Below are positions 34,101 through 44,083 of a stretch of 64,000 nucleotides of DNA, one piece after another. Below the pieces are notes generated by a model. That model ran no database searches. It was not told the origin of the DNA and was given only the letters and a program-made list of their open reading frames with translations. Position numbers and translations under genes: made by a program. The stretch's first letter is position 1; every line of letters begins with the position of its first letter. Location of the stretch: positions 1-64,000 of the forward strand of contig JAKOGI010003013.1 in assembly GCA_029747015.1 (NCBI GenBank), written 5' to 3'. This DNA comes from Carnegiea gigantea. Taxonomy: Eukaryota; Streptophyta; Magnoliopsida; Caryophyllales; Cactaceae.

Positions 34101-35678
34101 TCGTACTAAGTTAAGAAAAGTAATTGGCTCTTTGCCATTTTAAACGATTAAAAAGGAAAGGAAGTTCCTTTTATGGGCCCAAAAGGCTATATGAAATGAT
34201 GTATGAAAAGCTTATAAGGTCTTTACACGGCCAAACGAAATAGAACTTCCTTTGAAGACTAAGAAAACGTTTTCAACGAAAGAAAGAAAGCTTTCAATGA
34301 ATGAATTATGAAATGAACTTCAAACATGTTTGAATGTGGATTCTTAGCCTATGTATTGAAGGAAAGTTTTCAATGGATGCATTATGAATGATTCATAAGT
34401 ATGGTTGAATCGGATTCTAATCTTATGTGGCATCATCCTTATCCATATCAAACATGTCTGATTTAAAGTATATGAGATGAGAAAGAAAGATATAGCACGT
34501 TGAAATTTCATGAATGAAGGCGTCTCTTCCTAAAAGAATGAACATTGATATGTGAATAACATGCGAGGGTGTCATATGGCTTAATATGATGTTCAAAGGT
34601 ACTTGAATGCTTGATATGTGTATATGTGTGTGATATGTATATTGTATGAATGAAATGCCAAGAAAAGTGTAATTATGAAAAGGGGTAACCTTATATAGAC
34701 ATTATATGATTGAGGTTTCATGCATAAGTTTAAAATGGAATGCCCGGAAGTTATATCATGAAAAAGAAGGATCCCTATGCTTAGCTTATAAAAGGAAGTT
34801 TCCATGCTAGCCTATAAAAGGAAGTTTCTATGCTTAGCCTCGTCGCTTATCTAAGTGTTCAATTGCCTGTTAGTGAAGACGTTTGATCATTTAGAATCCT
34901 AGAAATGTGTTTAAGTGCCTAAGTGAAGTTTATGGTTAGTAACATTTCCATAAGAATTCTTATGAACATCTATTATGATAGTAAAGTATGAAAACGTGAT
35001 ATGTGACTAGTAAAGATAGTATTGCCTGCAATGGTTTTGGTTTTCAGGGGGGTTGGGGGACACTCACTGAGCGTGCGGCTGCTCATCCCACTACTCCTTC
35101 CCCTTTTCCCCAGGTTTTCTTATGACAGGAAGAAGTTGAGTCAGATAAGTGCGGAAGGAACCTATTATTGCTTGCAAGGCATCGTATGTGCCCATTTGAA
35201 GGGAACTTACGTGTTTGATGAAGTCATCTAATGCATTCTTAGTTTGTGAAGGTCTGTAAATGATTATTGAAGTTCATGTAATGCATATGGTATAAAGGTC
35301 GCTCTGTATGGCCGTCTGAGCCAACCATCAAGTTAGTTAGATGTCTCTTTGGTTTAATTTAGCTATGCCTTGGGATGTAAACCCCAATACTCCGGTTGTG
35401 TGAACCGTTGAGTTGTATCTTTTACTTTTTCTGCTTTGATTAACTATCCTGGTTGGTGTACTCCGAGCGCGTGGCTCGTCGAGTTATGAACTCCGGTGTG
35501 TGGCCGTTGAGTTATGTTTTATATATTTACGCTTCTGTTAATTTACAGGATTGTATTATAAGGCGTTTAGCCTGGAAACGATCAGTTTTCAGGGGAAATT
35601 CTGTCCATTTCGTCCCAGGAATTAAGTAAGAAGTTAGAAAAGCGTAACGCTTCTAGCCTAGGGGCTGGGGGTGTTACA
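31139..35678 (+). repeat. LARD LTR2 (intact, 4540 bp)
   Basis: TGTAAGACC...GGTGTTACA. Contains four units of the 69-bp repeat (32171-32446) and the cactcactgagcgtg segment often seen in Tekay/Del LTRs. It provides the empty-site sequence for the E3 insertion. Confidence 0.9.
32171..32446. repeat. 69-bp tandem repeat, four units, in LARD LTR2
   Basis: 276 bp, exactly 4 x 69. It lacks the third unit of LTR1. Confidence 0.85.
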
Positions 35679-37880
35679 ATTGATGGTATCAGAGTAAAGG
35701 TCCTGCGACCATAGGCCGCGACCTGAGTCTTGCATTTTATATAGTCACCTAGGAACACTTTGTGATTATGTGACGTATGCCTGCTCTGTATGCACGTGTG
35801 CCCTATAGTATGGCCATTTGCGACTTACGTATGGCTCGAGAAGGTCGATTGAGTAAAAGCGGCAAGTTATGCGTTAGTGTAGGAGTCAAATAGCTCTCCC
35901 CACGCCTTCAAGTGACGTTGTGAGTACTTCATTGGTACAATATGTTCCTAATGTGTTAATTGATTTCATTGATTGACTTTTATGCGATCCGAGTAAACCG
36001 AACGAATAAAATGTGAGCTGTGTGTTAGGACGTGAACCCAATTCACTTCCGTGTTCTTGTGTGAGCTAAGTGATGTTTTGAATGACAAACGTTTTCTTCG
36101 TGCGTTCTGATAAGAGGATCAATGGTTCAAGCACGTCGATTTAAAGTCGGACGATTGAAAGACCTTTCTTTAAGCTCGTCTTTGCCCCTAAAGTACGATT
36201 TGCTCCTCGATCCCCATAATGGAGTGAGCAGATGTACTCAAAGGTTGGTAGAGAGGGAGTTAGAAGCAGTTAACCGTCCTTTTATTGAAAACAAAGAGAT
36301 TCGAAATAGACGAGCTATTTTTTTTTTTTATCCTTTGAAACTCAAGATTTTGAGATGTTAATGTCGTTTTGATTATCGAGCCAAGTTTTTCTTACACCGA
36401 AGAATTAGCTTTTCGTTAGTGATGATGAGGTAGTTAGATTCACTAATATGCGCCCTTATGTTTATCAAATGTTGCTCGTAAATGCATATGTGGTAGACGT
36501 GTATGTTGATAGAATCCTTCGTATTGAGCTGGAAAAGGAATGATTGGAAATTGGCTGCCATGATTAATAATCCTACTAAATGGTACATTGCTGATGTGAC
36601 TTTTGATTTGCCTGAGTGAAATTAAAGGATATTTTCGTATGCATGTGTGAAAATTTATGTGCTGATGGTACATTGCGTAAAAGTGTACCTACCGTTCTCC
36701 TTCTTTGTAATTGTTGCCTAAATCGTGCATGACTTGCTTCCATCGTACGAATTACTATTCATGAATGGGGTGAGATGTTTTGGCCCGAACGAACCCTGAT
36801 ATACCCAGAAAGCTCAAGGGAGAAAGAACCTAGCAGACTTTGGAATTGTACGTCGTAGACGATCCCTCCTAAGGCCAGCGATCCATAATAAGACTCCTAC
36901 GATCCCCTATAAGATAGATGTACCTCGTAAGACACTAAGACCTCAACGTGAGCCTATGAGGCCATTGACGTCAACCATACCCACACAATTCTAGCCGCTC
37001 AACACCAATCTTTCCTAAATTGAATGGGGTTTAGAGCATGCCGTTGACCATAGGCTGCAAAAGGAGGATTGCACGCATACCTACATGCCTAGGTGTTCTT
37101 TCTATGTGACAACATATGGGTCCACATGCCTTAAAGATTTATTATGATGTCATGTGTTGTGTAAGACCATAAGAATATATATAGATAGGATCGTTGTATG
37201 GAACCATCGACTTGTTTGTGATCAAATGCCAACAAAGTGAGTTTTTGTAATTGCTTGGCTTGAGTTTAATTGAACCTGTGGCTGTGTTAGTTAGAACGAC
37301 TTGATATGTGTGGCTAGTTTCGTACCATAACTCTGGAATCATCATTCACAGCTCATCAATGCTGGTTTCTCGCATTATAGTTGGATTAGTCGAACTCGAT
37401 GTATGTAATGCATGACTAAATGAAGATAGAGCTGCATTTACTTGAGTAACGTTCATGGACATATATATATATATATATCTTATGTTTAAGAAAGTAGTGT
37501 GGTAGAATACTCGAGATCATGTCAATCATGTATGTTTTCATTTTGTAAATTGCTTGCTGAATGTATGTTAGTAGGTTGCATGTTATCTCCAATTCGTAAA
37601 CTTGAGAATGCTGAAATGTTGATGCCATGTGATACTATTGTGCTCGGGTAATGCTATGTGGTGCTACGTGACTCTCTTGTTATTCCCAATGTGTTGTAAA
37701 AGTTTCCTTGATGATCATCGTGATTCCACAAGTGACTGAATTCATGTTTTGGGATGAGACTACCATATATACCCTTGCGATCTCATCGTCCCGGTTGCCA
37801 CACCTTTAGATACTCACTTGTAGGTGCATATGCGTACAATTGTTGCCTGCCATGCAAACTGAGTCTAGAATATCAAAATC
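35679..37880 (+). other. LARD internal region, copy 2 (truncated)
   Basis: Nearly identical to 28651-30852. The PBS at 35684-35695 has a changed last base (TGGTATCAGAGT). The match stops abruptly at 37880, followed by an unrelated LTR fragment. The polypurine tract and a third LTR are missing. No coding frame. Confidence 0.83.
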
Positions 37881-38306
37881 AAAAGGTATGGTCCGAACAT
37901 TACACCTATATTAGAACTGGACTGGAGTAGGACAACTTCCCTTTGAGTGCTACTTTGCCCAATCAAATGACGTCCAAATTAAATAAAATTGAGCTTATTT
38001 TAAAGCTGACATCTTAAGCTTCAAAACCATGTGGCCCCTCAAGTTGTGGGTCCACTTGAGCTAGTCCAAAAAATGAGCACAAAAAAAATTACCTTCCGCA
38101 GGGATGAATCGGGCACCAATTCTTCCGGAAGGAATATGAGTTTTATCCAGATTTTCGCCACTTGCTTGACTTCTTCATGGTGTCTAAAGTCCTTGAACTC
38201 ACATAATAAGAGAAAATATGAGAGTTCCCATGCACGCTCTTGTTTGACACTTTTCTTCTTGGAAGTTGACTTTAACTAAATATGATGCATATGGGAATAT
38301 GCATCA
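37881..38306 (-). repeat. Fragment X: start of an S1-type LTR, inverted
   Basis: The reverse complement aligns with the first ~430 bp of solo LTR S1 (44472 onward) and with E5/E6 LTR text around the 'gacccacaacttgagg' and 'agtccagtctgagatagg' blocks. It begins at 38306 with TGATGCATAT and is cut at 37881 against the LARD. Confidence 0.7.
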
Positions 38307-38364
38307 CCAAATATTAAAGTCTTAACTCATTACTAAGCAACCAATTAATCAAGAAAGCAGCCAG
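38307..38364 (-). repeat. Fragment of LTR-like repeat Y
   Basis: About 58 bp matching the reverse complement of 13737-13795 (agccagctgctttcttgaa region). It joins fragment X to the N0 LTR piece. Confidence 0.6.
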
Positions 38365-38736
38365 CAAAAGAGTTGGAAGTCAAATCCTTGGTTGGGGTTT
38401 CAAAAGCAAGCAAGTTCCCAAGAGGTGCAGGCTGATGGCAGCAGATATATCCTTGCCTTTCTCAGGGGGTAACTTTCAAATGTCTAGGAGTTTAAAGCTG
38501 CAAGAGGCCTTTCTGGAAACTAGACTTCAAGAGCTTTCTCCCAGCTTTTGAATCAACCCATTTGGAAAAGTATTTTGGAAGTTATGCTCATTTGAAATTG
38601 GTGCTGCAGTTCTGAAAAGCACTGGCAGCTTTTACTTTTGCTTTTGCACTTGTTGCTTTTTGGTCCCCCCTTCCCCTTGTCCTTTTGGCCGGTTGTTTGG
38701 CCTTGGTTTTCATGGGTTTTTTGCTGATTATTAAGG

Positions 38737-39868
38737 TGATGTATCCTCAAGGGGGGGTAGCCAAAGCAAGCCAAATCAGAATGCAAAGAGAACAAATGGA
38801 TTCAAGCTTCCTTTGTAAACACAAGCTCAAAGTAGGATAGTTTTGTGAATAGAACCGAAACTAGCACCTCACTTGGATACAGAAACACCACTAAGTTTAG
38901 TACTAGGGCCCTTAACAACTCCTTGGATACAGAAACACCACCAAAGAGAGGTTAAGACTCTTGCTAGATCACCACCCTACCCGGCCAAAGATAGAGATAA
39001 GCTAGAAGAGAGTTTGGGAGTTCAAAGGAGCAAAGCTCAACTTCAATCTATTTTCTCAACATGATGGCCGGCCAAAGGGCCTTGGGGGGGCTTAAATACA
39101 AAGCTTCCTAGTACAACACATAGGCTCTAGACTACCTTACAAGCTAAACTAGGCAAAAACCTGAAAATCAAAACAACACCAAAAACGGTTAGATTAAACC
39201 GTGGCTTGACACATCTTCATTGTTGATCTTGAGGCTTAGGTGTCGACCTTGGCAGCTTGGGGGACCTCAATCAGAAGCTTGGAACTCTAATCAAGTCATT
39301 TGCAAGTGGATTAAACCTTGATAAGAGCAAAAAGCACCTCAAAAAGAACAATATGCAGCTGCTGCCTTTACCCGGGTAAAAGGGAGTTTCTTCCCTTAAT
39401 TTGCTGGTTAATAGCTCCACAAGTGTGTAATTTGGCTGAGTTTTTTTATGGCCACTTGATAATATTTTTAATATGCTTTCAAGCCATAAAAGTTTTAGTC
39501 CAAATGGAGGAGCTTTGGGCGTCCAAACAGACCCATTTCCAGAACTGGGCAGAACTAAACAGTTTTGAGCACTTGACTTCAACAGCTGATTTGAGGTAGC
39601 AAATGACCTCCAAATGACTTGCAATTGGTCTTATTGGAAAGAACACATCTTAAACGTAAAGTTAGGCTTCCTGCTTCCCAATAATATCCATTGGAAGGTC
39701 ATGTAAAAAGGTGTACAAAACCGGGTTTGTTCACAGGCCGAAAACAGGATGAAGGCTGAAAATGACTAAGGCAAACTAGACATGTTTTTTGCACTTTAGC
39801 CATTGATTCTGATTGTTTTGGAGCACCTTGAGGGTAGGTATTCATGGTCATGGATGGATCTCCATCAT
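38737..39868 (-). repeat. E4 3' LTR
   Basis: 1132 bp, TGATG/CATCA. Followed on the plus strand by TCCTCCCC, the polypurine tract on the element's strand. Confidence 0.9.
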
Positions 39869-41582
39869 CCTCCCCTTGTTGAGGAGAATTTGCCCTCAAA
39901 TTGTCCTTGAACTCATGGTGTGAGACCTTTAGAAGTAGCTCTTTAGTGGTGAGGAGTAAGCCCGAATGCTCTTGGTTCCTTTGGGGCTTAATTTTGTGGA
40001 GTTGGGATGGGCTTAGGGGGGCAAGGGTGATCTTCTTTCCATCCTTTGGAAAGGTATAAGTATTCAAATAGCCATCATGCATCACCTTTCGGTCAAACAA
40101 CCATGGCCTTCCCAACAAAAGATGACATGCATCCATGGGGATGATGTCGCACCACAACTCATCTTGGTAACTTTTACCAATGGAAAATGAAATCAAGCAC
40201 CTCGAATTTACTTGCAATCCTTTACCTTGATTGAGCCATTGGATGTTGTACGGATGGGGGTGAGCCGAGGCTTGGAGATTGAGTTTCTCCACCATGCTAA
40301 GTGAGGCCACGTTCGCACAACTACCACCATCAATAATCACAGAGCACACTTGGCCATGGACCGTGCATCTTGTGTGAGACAGGTCTTCCCTTTGGTCCTT
40401 CTTGTCTCCTTTATGGCTACTCAAGGCTCTCCTTAACACAAGTAACTCTCCTTCGTCCGCCTCCTCCACGACCTCCTCCATGAAATACACCTCCTTGTCC
40501 TCCTCCTCCTTTTCCTCCATAGTCGCTTCCCATTCGGCCAAGGAGATGACTCTCCTATTTGGACATTCTGAGGCTATGTGGCCTAGACCTTGACACTTAA
40601 AACATCTTTTTGTGTTCAAGGTTATGGGGTTTGGACGGTTTGGAAGGGTTAGGCTCTTTTGAGGAGCTTGGTTCTTTTGTGTGGTGGAAGGGGTTTGAAC
40701 CGTGGGTTTAGAAGGTGGGGAAGAGCTCCCCTTGTTGAAGGGTTGGCTCTCGGGAAAGGGTTTGAGAGGTTCTCTTTTGAGGAGCTTGGATTTTCTTTGT
40801 TGTTCCACTTTATGGGCTAAGACACACACTTCATCAAAGGTAGTATATTGTTGCAATTCTACCACATGAGCATATTTAGGATCTAACCCTCCCAAATACC
40901 TCACTATGGTTTGCTCTTCGGGCTCCCTCAAGTCACACTTGATCAACAACTTCTCAAACTCCCTAGTATACTCCTCAACACTCATGTTACCTTGGACAAG
41001 GTTGTGAAGTTGGGAGTAGTTATCTTGTAGGTAAGATGGGGGTAAGAAACGGGCTTTAAGTTTGGCTCTCATTTTCTCCCATGTTCGAATCTTTCCCTTT
41101 CCTTGCCTAGCTCTTTTGGCACATAAGTTAGACCACCAAAGAGAAGCATACTTACGGAGTCTAATGGCAACAAGCTTCACTTTCTTTTCCTCCGGGATCT
41201 CCTTGTAGTCAAAAATCCTCTCTACGGTTTGAAGCCATTCCAAAAACTCGTCGGGGTCAAGCTTCCCTTCGAACTCCGGGATCTCTACCTTGATGTCTCC
41301 ATGGTGTGAGGTTGCTTTCCTTCCTCTCCTCATTCTTCCATAGGCCTCTTCTTCACTTGATGAGCTTGAGTGTGTGGCCGCTCTCATTTCTTGCCCGGAA
41401 TCGGAGGAGTTAGAAGATCGGGAACTCCTAATCTCCTTGCGCTTTTGCTTCAAGGATTCTCCGAGTTGTCGCTTCAAGTAGTCATTTTGACCTTTGACCT
41501 CTTCGTTTTGTTGCCTCAAGGCCTCATAGTTCTTCATGAGGGCCTCAAACTTCTCTTCCAAGGTCATACTAGTAGTACTCAT
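39699..41582 (-). CDS. E4 gag-protease protein with LTR-encoded tail
   Basis: 627 codons from MSTTSMTLEEKF (ATG at 41580-41582; the frame stays open upstream to 41828, but that part is leader). Order: coiled coil (about 8-45), gag domain (about 95-290), zinc knuckle CFKCQGLGHIASEC (about 325), acidic stretch, protease with IDGGSCANV, then LLGRPW. After VSHHEFK, where relatives continue toward RT, the frame jumps directly to NLRANSPQQGEDDGD, the peptide encoded at the polypurine tract, and then runs 56 codons into the LTR. RT, RNase H and integrase are absent. The deletion being in frame, with no stop elsewhere, suggests a particle-forming protein could still be made. Confidence 0.85.
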   Translation of the reverse strand: MSTTSMTLEEKFEALMKNYEALRQQNEEVKGQNDYLKRQLGESLKQKRKEIRSSRSSNSSDSGQEMRAATHSSSSSEEEAYGRMRRGRKATSHHGDIKVEIPEFEGKLDPDEFLEWLQTVERIFDYKEIPEEKKVKLVAIRLRKYASLWWSNLCAKRARQGKGKIRTWEKMRAKLKARFLPPSYLQDNYSQLHNLVQGNMSVEEYTREFEKLLIKCDLREPEEQTIVRYLGGLDPKYAHVVELQQYTTFDEVCVLAHKVEQQRKSKLLKREPLKPFPESQPFNKGSSSPPSKPTVQTPSTTQKNQAPQKSLTLPNRPNPITLNTKRCFKCQGLGHIASECPNRRVISLAEWEATMEEKEEEDKEVYFMEEVVEEADEGELLVLRRALSSHKGDKKDQREDLSHTRCTVHGQVCSVIIDGGSCANVASLSMVEKLNLQASAHPHPYNIQWLNQGKGLQVNSRCLISFSIGKSYQDELWCDIIPMDACHLLLGRPWLFDRKVMHDGYLNTYTFPKDGKKITLAPLSPSQLHKIKPQRNQEHSGLLLTTKELLLKVSHHEFKDNLRANSPQQGEDDGDPSMTMNTYPQGAPKQSESMAKVQKTCLVCLSHFQPSSCFRPVNKPGFVHLFT

Positions 41583-41617
41583 GTTGAAATATGATGGAAC
41601 CTCACGGACAGGATGTG

Positions 41618-41737
41618 GCACGGGCGTGCTTGGTGGCACGGTGTGACCGTGCTGAAGTTCTGGATGTGGGTGAAGATGAAATGTGGCTGGGAAAGGCAAG
41701 TGGCACGGTCGTGCTTCTTGGCACGGGGGGACCGTGC
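41618..41737 (-). other. E4 leader: two GC double-hairpin units
   Basis: Units 41618-41652 and 41703-41737, each 35 nt, 85 nt apart. GCACGG-type blocks paired with CCGTGC blocks, between gag and the PBS, as in E1 and E5. Confidence 0.72.
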
Positions 41738-41850
41738 TGAAGTTCTGTCCAGTGAAAAATGTGGGCACGGTTTTGATGTTTTTGTGGGGGAAATGTGTTT
41801 GGGTGTTTGGAAGGGTGTTGGGCAGCAAGCTTAGGCCTAGGGAAGCCTTA

Positions 41851-41862
41851 GCTCTGATACCA
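41851..41862 (-). other. E4 primer binding site, tRNA-Met type
   Basis: Minus strand TGGTATCAGAGC, four bases after the 5' LTR end. Confidence 0.88.
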
Positions 41863-41866
41863 AATA

Positions 41867-43001
41867 TGATGTATCCTCAAGGGGGGGTAGCCAAAGCAAG
41901 CCAAATCAGAATGCAAAGAGAACAAACGGATTCAAGCTTCCTTTGTAAACACAAGCTCAAAGTAGGGTAGTTTTGTGAATAGAACCGAAACTAGCACCTC
42001 ACTTGGATACAGAAACACCACCAAGTTTAGTACTAGGGCCCTTAACAACTCCTTGGATACAGAAACACCACCAAAGAGAGGTTAAGACTCTTGCTAGATC
42101 ACCACCCTATCCGGCCAAAGATAGAGATAAGCTAGAAGAGAGTTTGGGAGTTCAAAGGAGCAAAGCTCAACTTCAATCTATTTTCTCAACATGATGGCCG
42201 GCCAAAGGGCCTTGGGGGGGGGCTTAAATACAAAGCTTCCTAGTACAAAACATAGGCTCTAGACTACGTTACAAGCTAAACTAGGCAAAAACCTAAAAAT
42301 CAAAACAACACCAAAAACAGTTAGATTAAATCGTGGCTTGACACATCTTCATTGTTGATCTTGAGGCTTAGGTGTCGACCTTGGGAGCTTGGGGGACCTC
42401 AATCAGCAGCTTGGCACTCTAATCAAGTCATTTGCAAGTGGATTAAACCTTGATAAGAGCAAAAAGCACCTCAAAAAGAACAATATGCAGCTGCTGCCTT
42501 TACCCGGGTAAAAGGGAGTTTCTTCCCTTAATTTGCTGGTTAATAGCTCCACAAGTGTGTAATTTGGCTGAGTTTTTTTATGGCCACTTGATAATATTTT
42601 TAATATGCTTTCAAGCCATAAAAGTTTCAGTCCAAATGGAGGAGCTTTGGGCGTCCAAACAGACCCATTTCCAGAACTGGGCAGAATTGAAATAGTTTTG
42701 AGCACTTGACTTCAACAGCTGATTTGAGGTAGCAAATGACCTCCAAATGACTTGCAATTGGTCTTATTGGAAAGAACACATCTTAAACCTAAAGCTAGGC
42801 CTCCTGCATCCCAATCATATCCATTGGAAGGTCATGTAAAAAGGTGTACAAAACCGGGTTTGTTCACAGGCCGAAAACAGGATGAAGGCTGAAAATGACT
42901 AAGGCAAACTAGACATGTTTTTTTGCACTTTAGCCATTGATTCTGATTGTTTTGGAGCACCTTGAGGGTAGGTATTCGTGGTCATGGATGGATCTCCATC
43001 A
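41867..43001 (-). repeat. E4 5' LTR
   Basis: 1135 bp, TGATG/CATCA. A possible TATA-like TATTTAAG lies on the element's strand at 42223-42230. Stem-loops at 42001-42086. Confidence 0.9.
42001..42086 (-). other. E4 R/U5 stem-loop pair
   Basis: 42001-42026: arms ACTTGG/CCAAGT. 42041-42086: arms CTTAAC/GTTAAG with inner ACTC/GAG and TTGG/CCAA. Both loops read ATACAGAAACACCA. The copy in the 3' LTR has one arm base changed. Confidence 0.65.
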
Positions 43002-43034
43002 TAAGGCTTATAAATATGGGAAGAACCTCAGCAA

Positions 43035-44083
43035 GCAACAAAGAAACAAAAGATAAACTAAGCTCACTTGGATATAGATATCAGCAGCAAGTTCACTTAG
43101 AGCCCTCCTTAAGGATCAAAGAGATACAGATATCACCACTCAATTGATCTTCAAGGACTCTTGAACACCACACTAAGGAGCTAAGCTAGTGATAAGCAAG
43201 AGTAGAAGAGAAACAAGGGAGTTTAAACTCAACCAAATACATTCATTCAAAGTTGCCTTACATGCTGAGGTTCTTCCCATATTTATAAGCCTCAATAATC
43301 AGCAAAAAACCCATGAAAACCAAGGCCAAACAACCGGCCAAAAGGACAAGGGGAAGGGGGGACCAAAAAGCAACAAGTACAAATGCAAAAGTAAAAGCTG
43401 CCAGTGCTTTTCAGAACTGCAGCACCAACTTCAAATGAGCATAACTTCCAAAATACTTTTCCAAATGGGTTGATTCAACATCTGGGAGAAAGCTCTGGAA
43501 GTCTAGTTTCCAGAAAGGCCTCTTACAGCATTAAACTCTCAGACGTTTGAAAGTTACCCCATGAAAAAGGCAAGGATATATCTGCTGCCATCAGCCTGCA
43601 CCTCTTGGGAACTTGCTTGCTTTTGAAACCCCAGCCAAGGATTTGACTTCCAACTCTTTTGCTGGAGTTTCAGTACACTTCAAAAGGATTTCAAAAAGTG
43701 GATTTGATAGTCCCAAAGTTCATTTAATCATAGAGAAAATGGAGCATCAAAACCGGGTACTGAAATGGTTGTTCTGGGCAGATTGGATAGCTTGACTTCA
43801 AGGGCTGAGTTGGATGGGCAAATGAAGTCCAAATGACTTGAAATTTGCTTTATTGTAAAACTAACTTCCTAAAATTACAACCCAAGGCAACAAAACGGGC
43901 CTAAACCACCTTTATCTTGGGTGATTAGGGCCACCAAGTTGCAGCACTTGCTGACCAGAATTGTTGGGTAATGGCCTTGATCTTCTATGAGTTTCCTCAT
44001 GACTTGGGTGGCTTCTTGGACTTTCTTGGGGGGTGGATTGCCTTTGAACTTGCTCACTCTCATTGCCTCCCATGGGTACATCA
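43035..44083 (-). repeat. N1 3' LTR (left end missing)
   Basis: Aligns with 53464-54576 and 55904-57043 from the gcaagcaacaaag block onward. Ends GGGTACATCA at 44083, followed by TCCTCCCC, the polypurine tract on the other strand. Confidence 0.85.

Larger units (their letters stand above)
16231..37880 (+). mobile_element. Large non-autonomous Tekay/Del-like element (LARD), LTR-internal-LTR-internal
   Basis: LTR1 16231-28650 (split by E3), internal 28651-31138, LTR2 31139-35678, second internal copy 35679-37880. The LTRs start TGTAAGACC and end GGTGTTACA. PBS for tRNA-Met follows both LTRs, and an AAGGGGGGAAGAG polypurine tract precedes LTR2. The conserved text around the tract (gaatttcgggggcgaaattc) and the LTR 3' end (ggggctgggggtgttaca) are typical of Tekay/Del chromoviruses. 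The internal region has no gag, RT or integrase, so it must rely on proteins from another element. The second internal copy stops about 300 bp short of its end at 37880. Confidence 0.82.
38737..43001 (-). mobile_element. E4: CRM-like element reduced in frame to gag-protease-tail
   Basis: 4265 bp, minus strand. 3' LTR 38737-39868, internal 39869-41866, 5' LTR 41867-43001, PBS 41851-41862. Perfect target duplication TAAGG (38732-38736 and 43002-43006). The two LTRs are nearly identical by eye, so the insertion is recent. RT, RNase H and integrase are missing as a block, leaving the frame open. It must be mobilised in trans. Confidence 0.9.
38365..43034 (+). repeat. N0: inverted N-family LTR fragment, split by E4
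   Basis: 38365-38736 and 43002-43034 together are the reverse complement of an N-family LTR segment (compare 43263-43661). E4 lies between them with duplication TAAGG. At about 43034 the sequence switches into a minus-oriented N1 LTR, a head-to-head junction. Confidence 0.78.
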
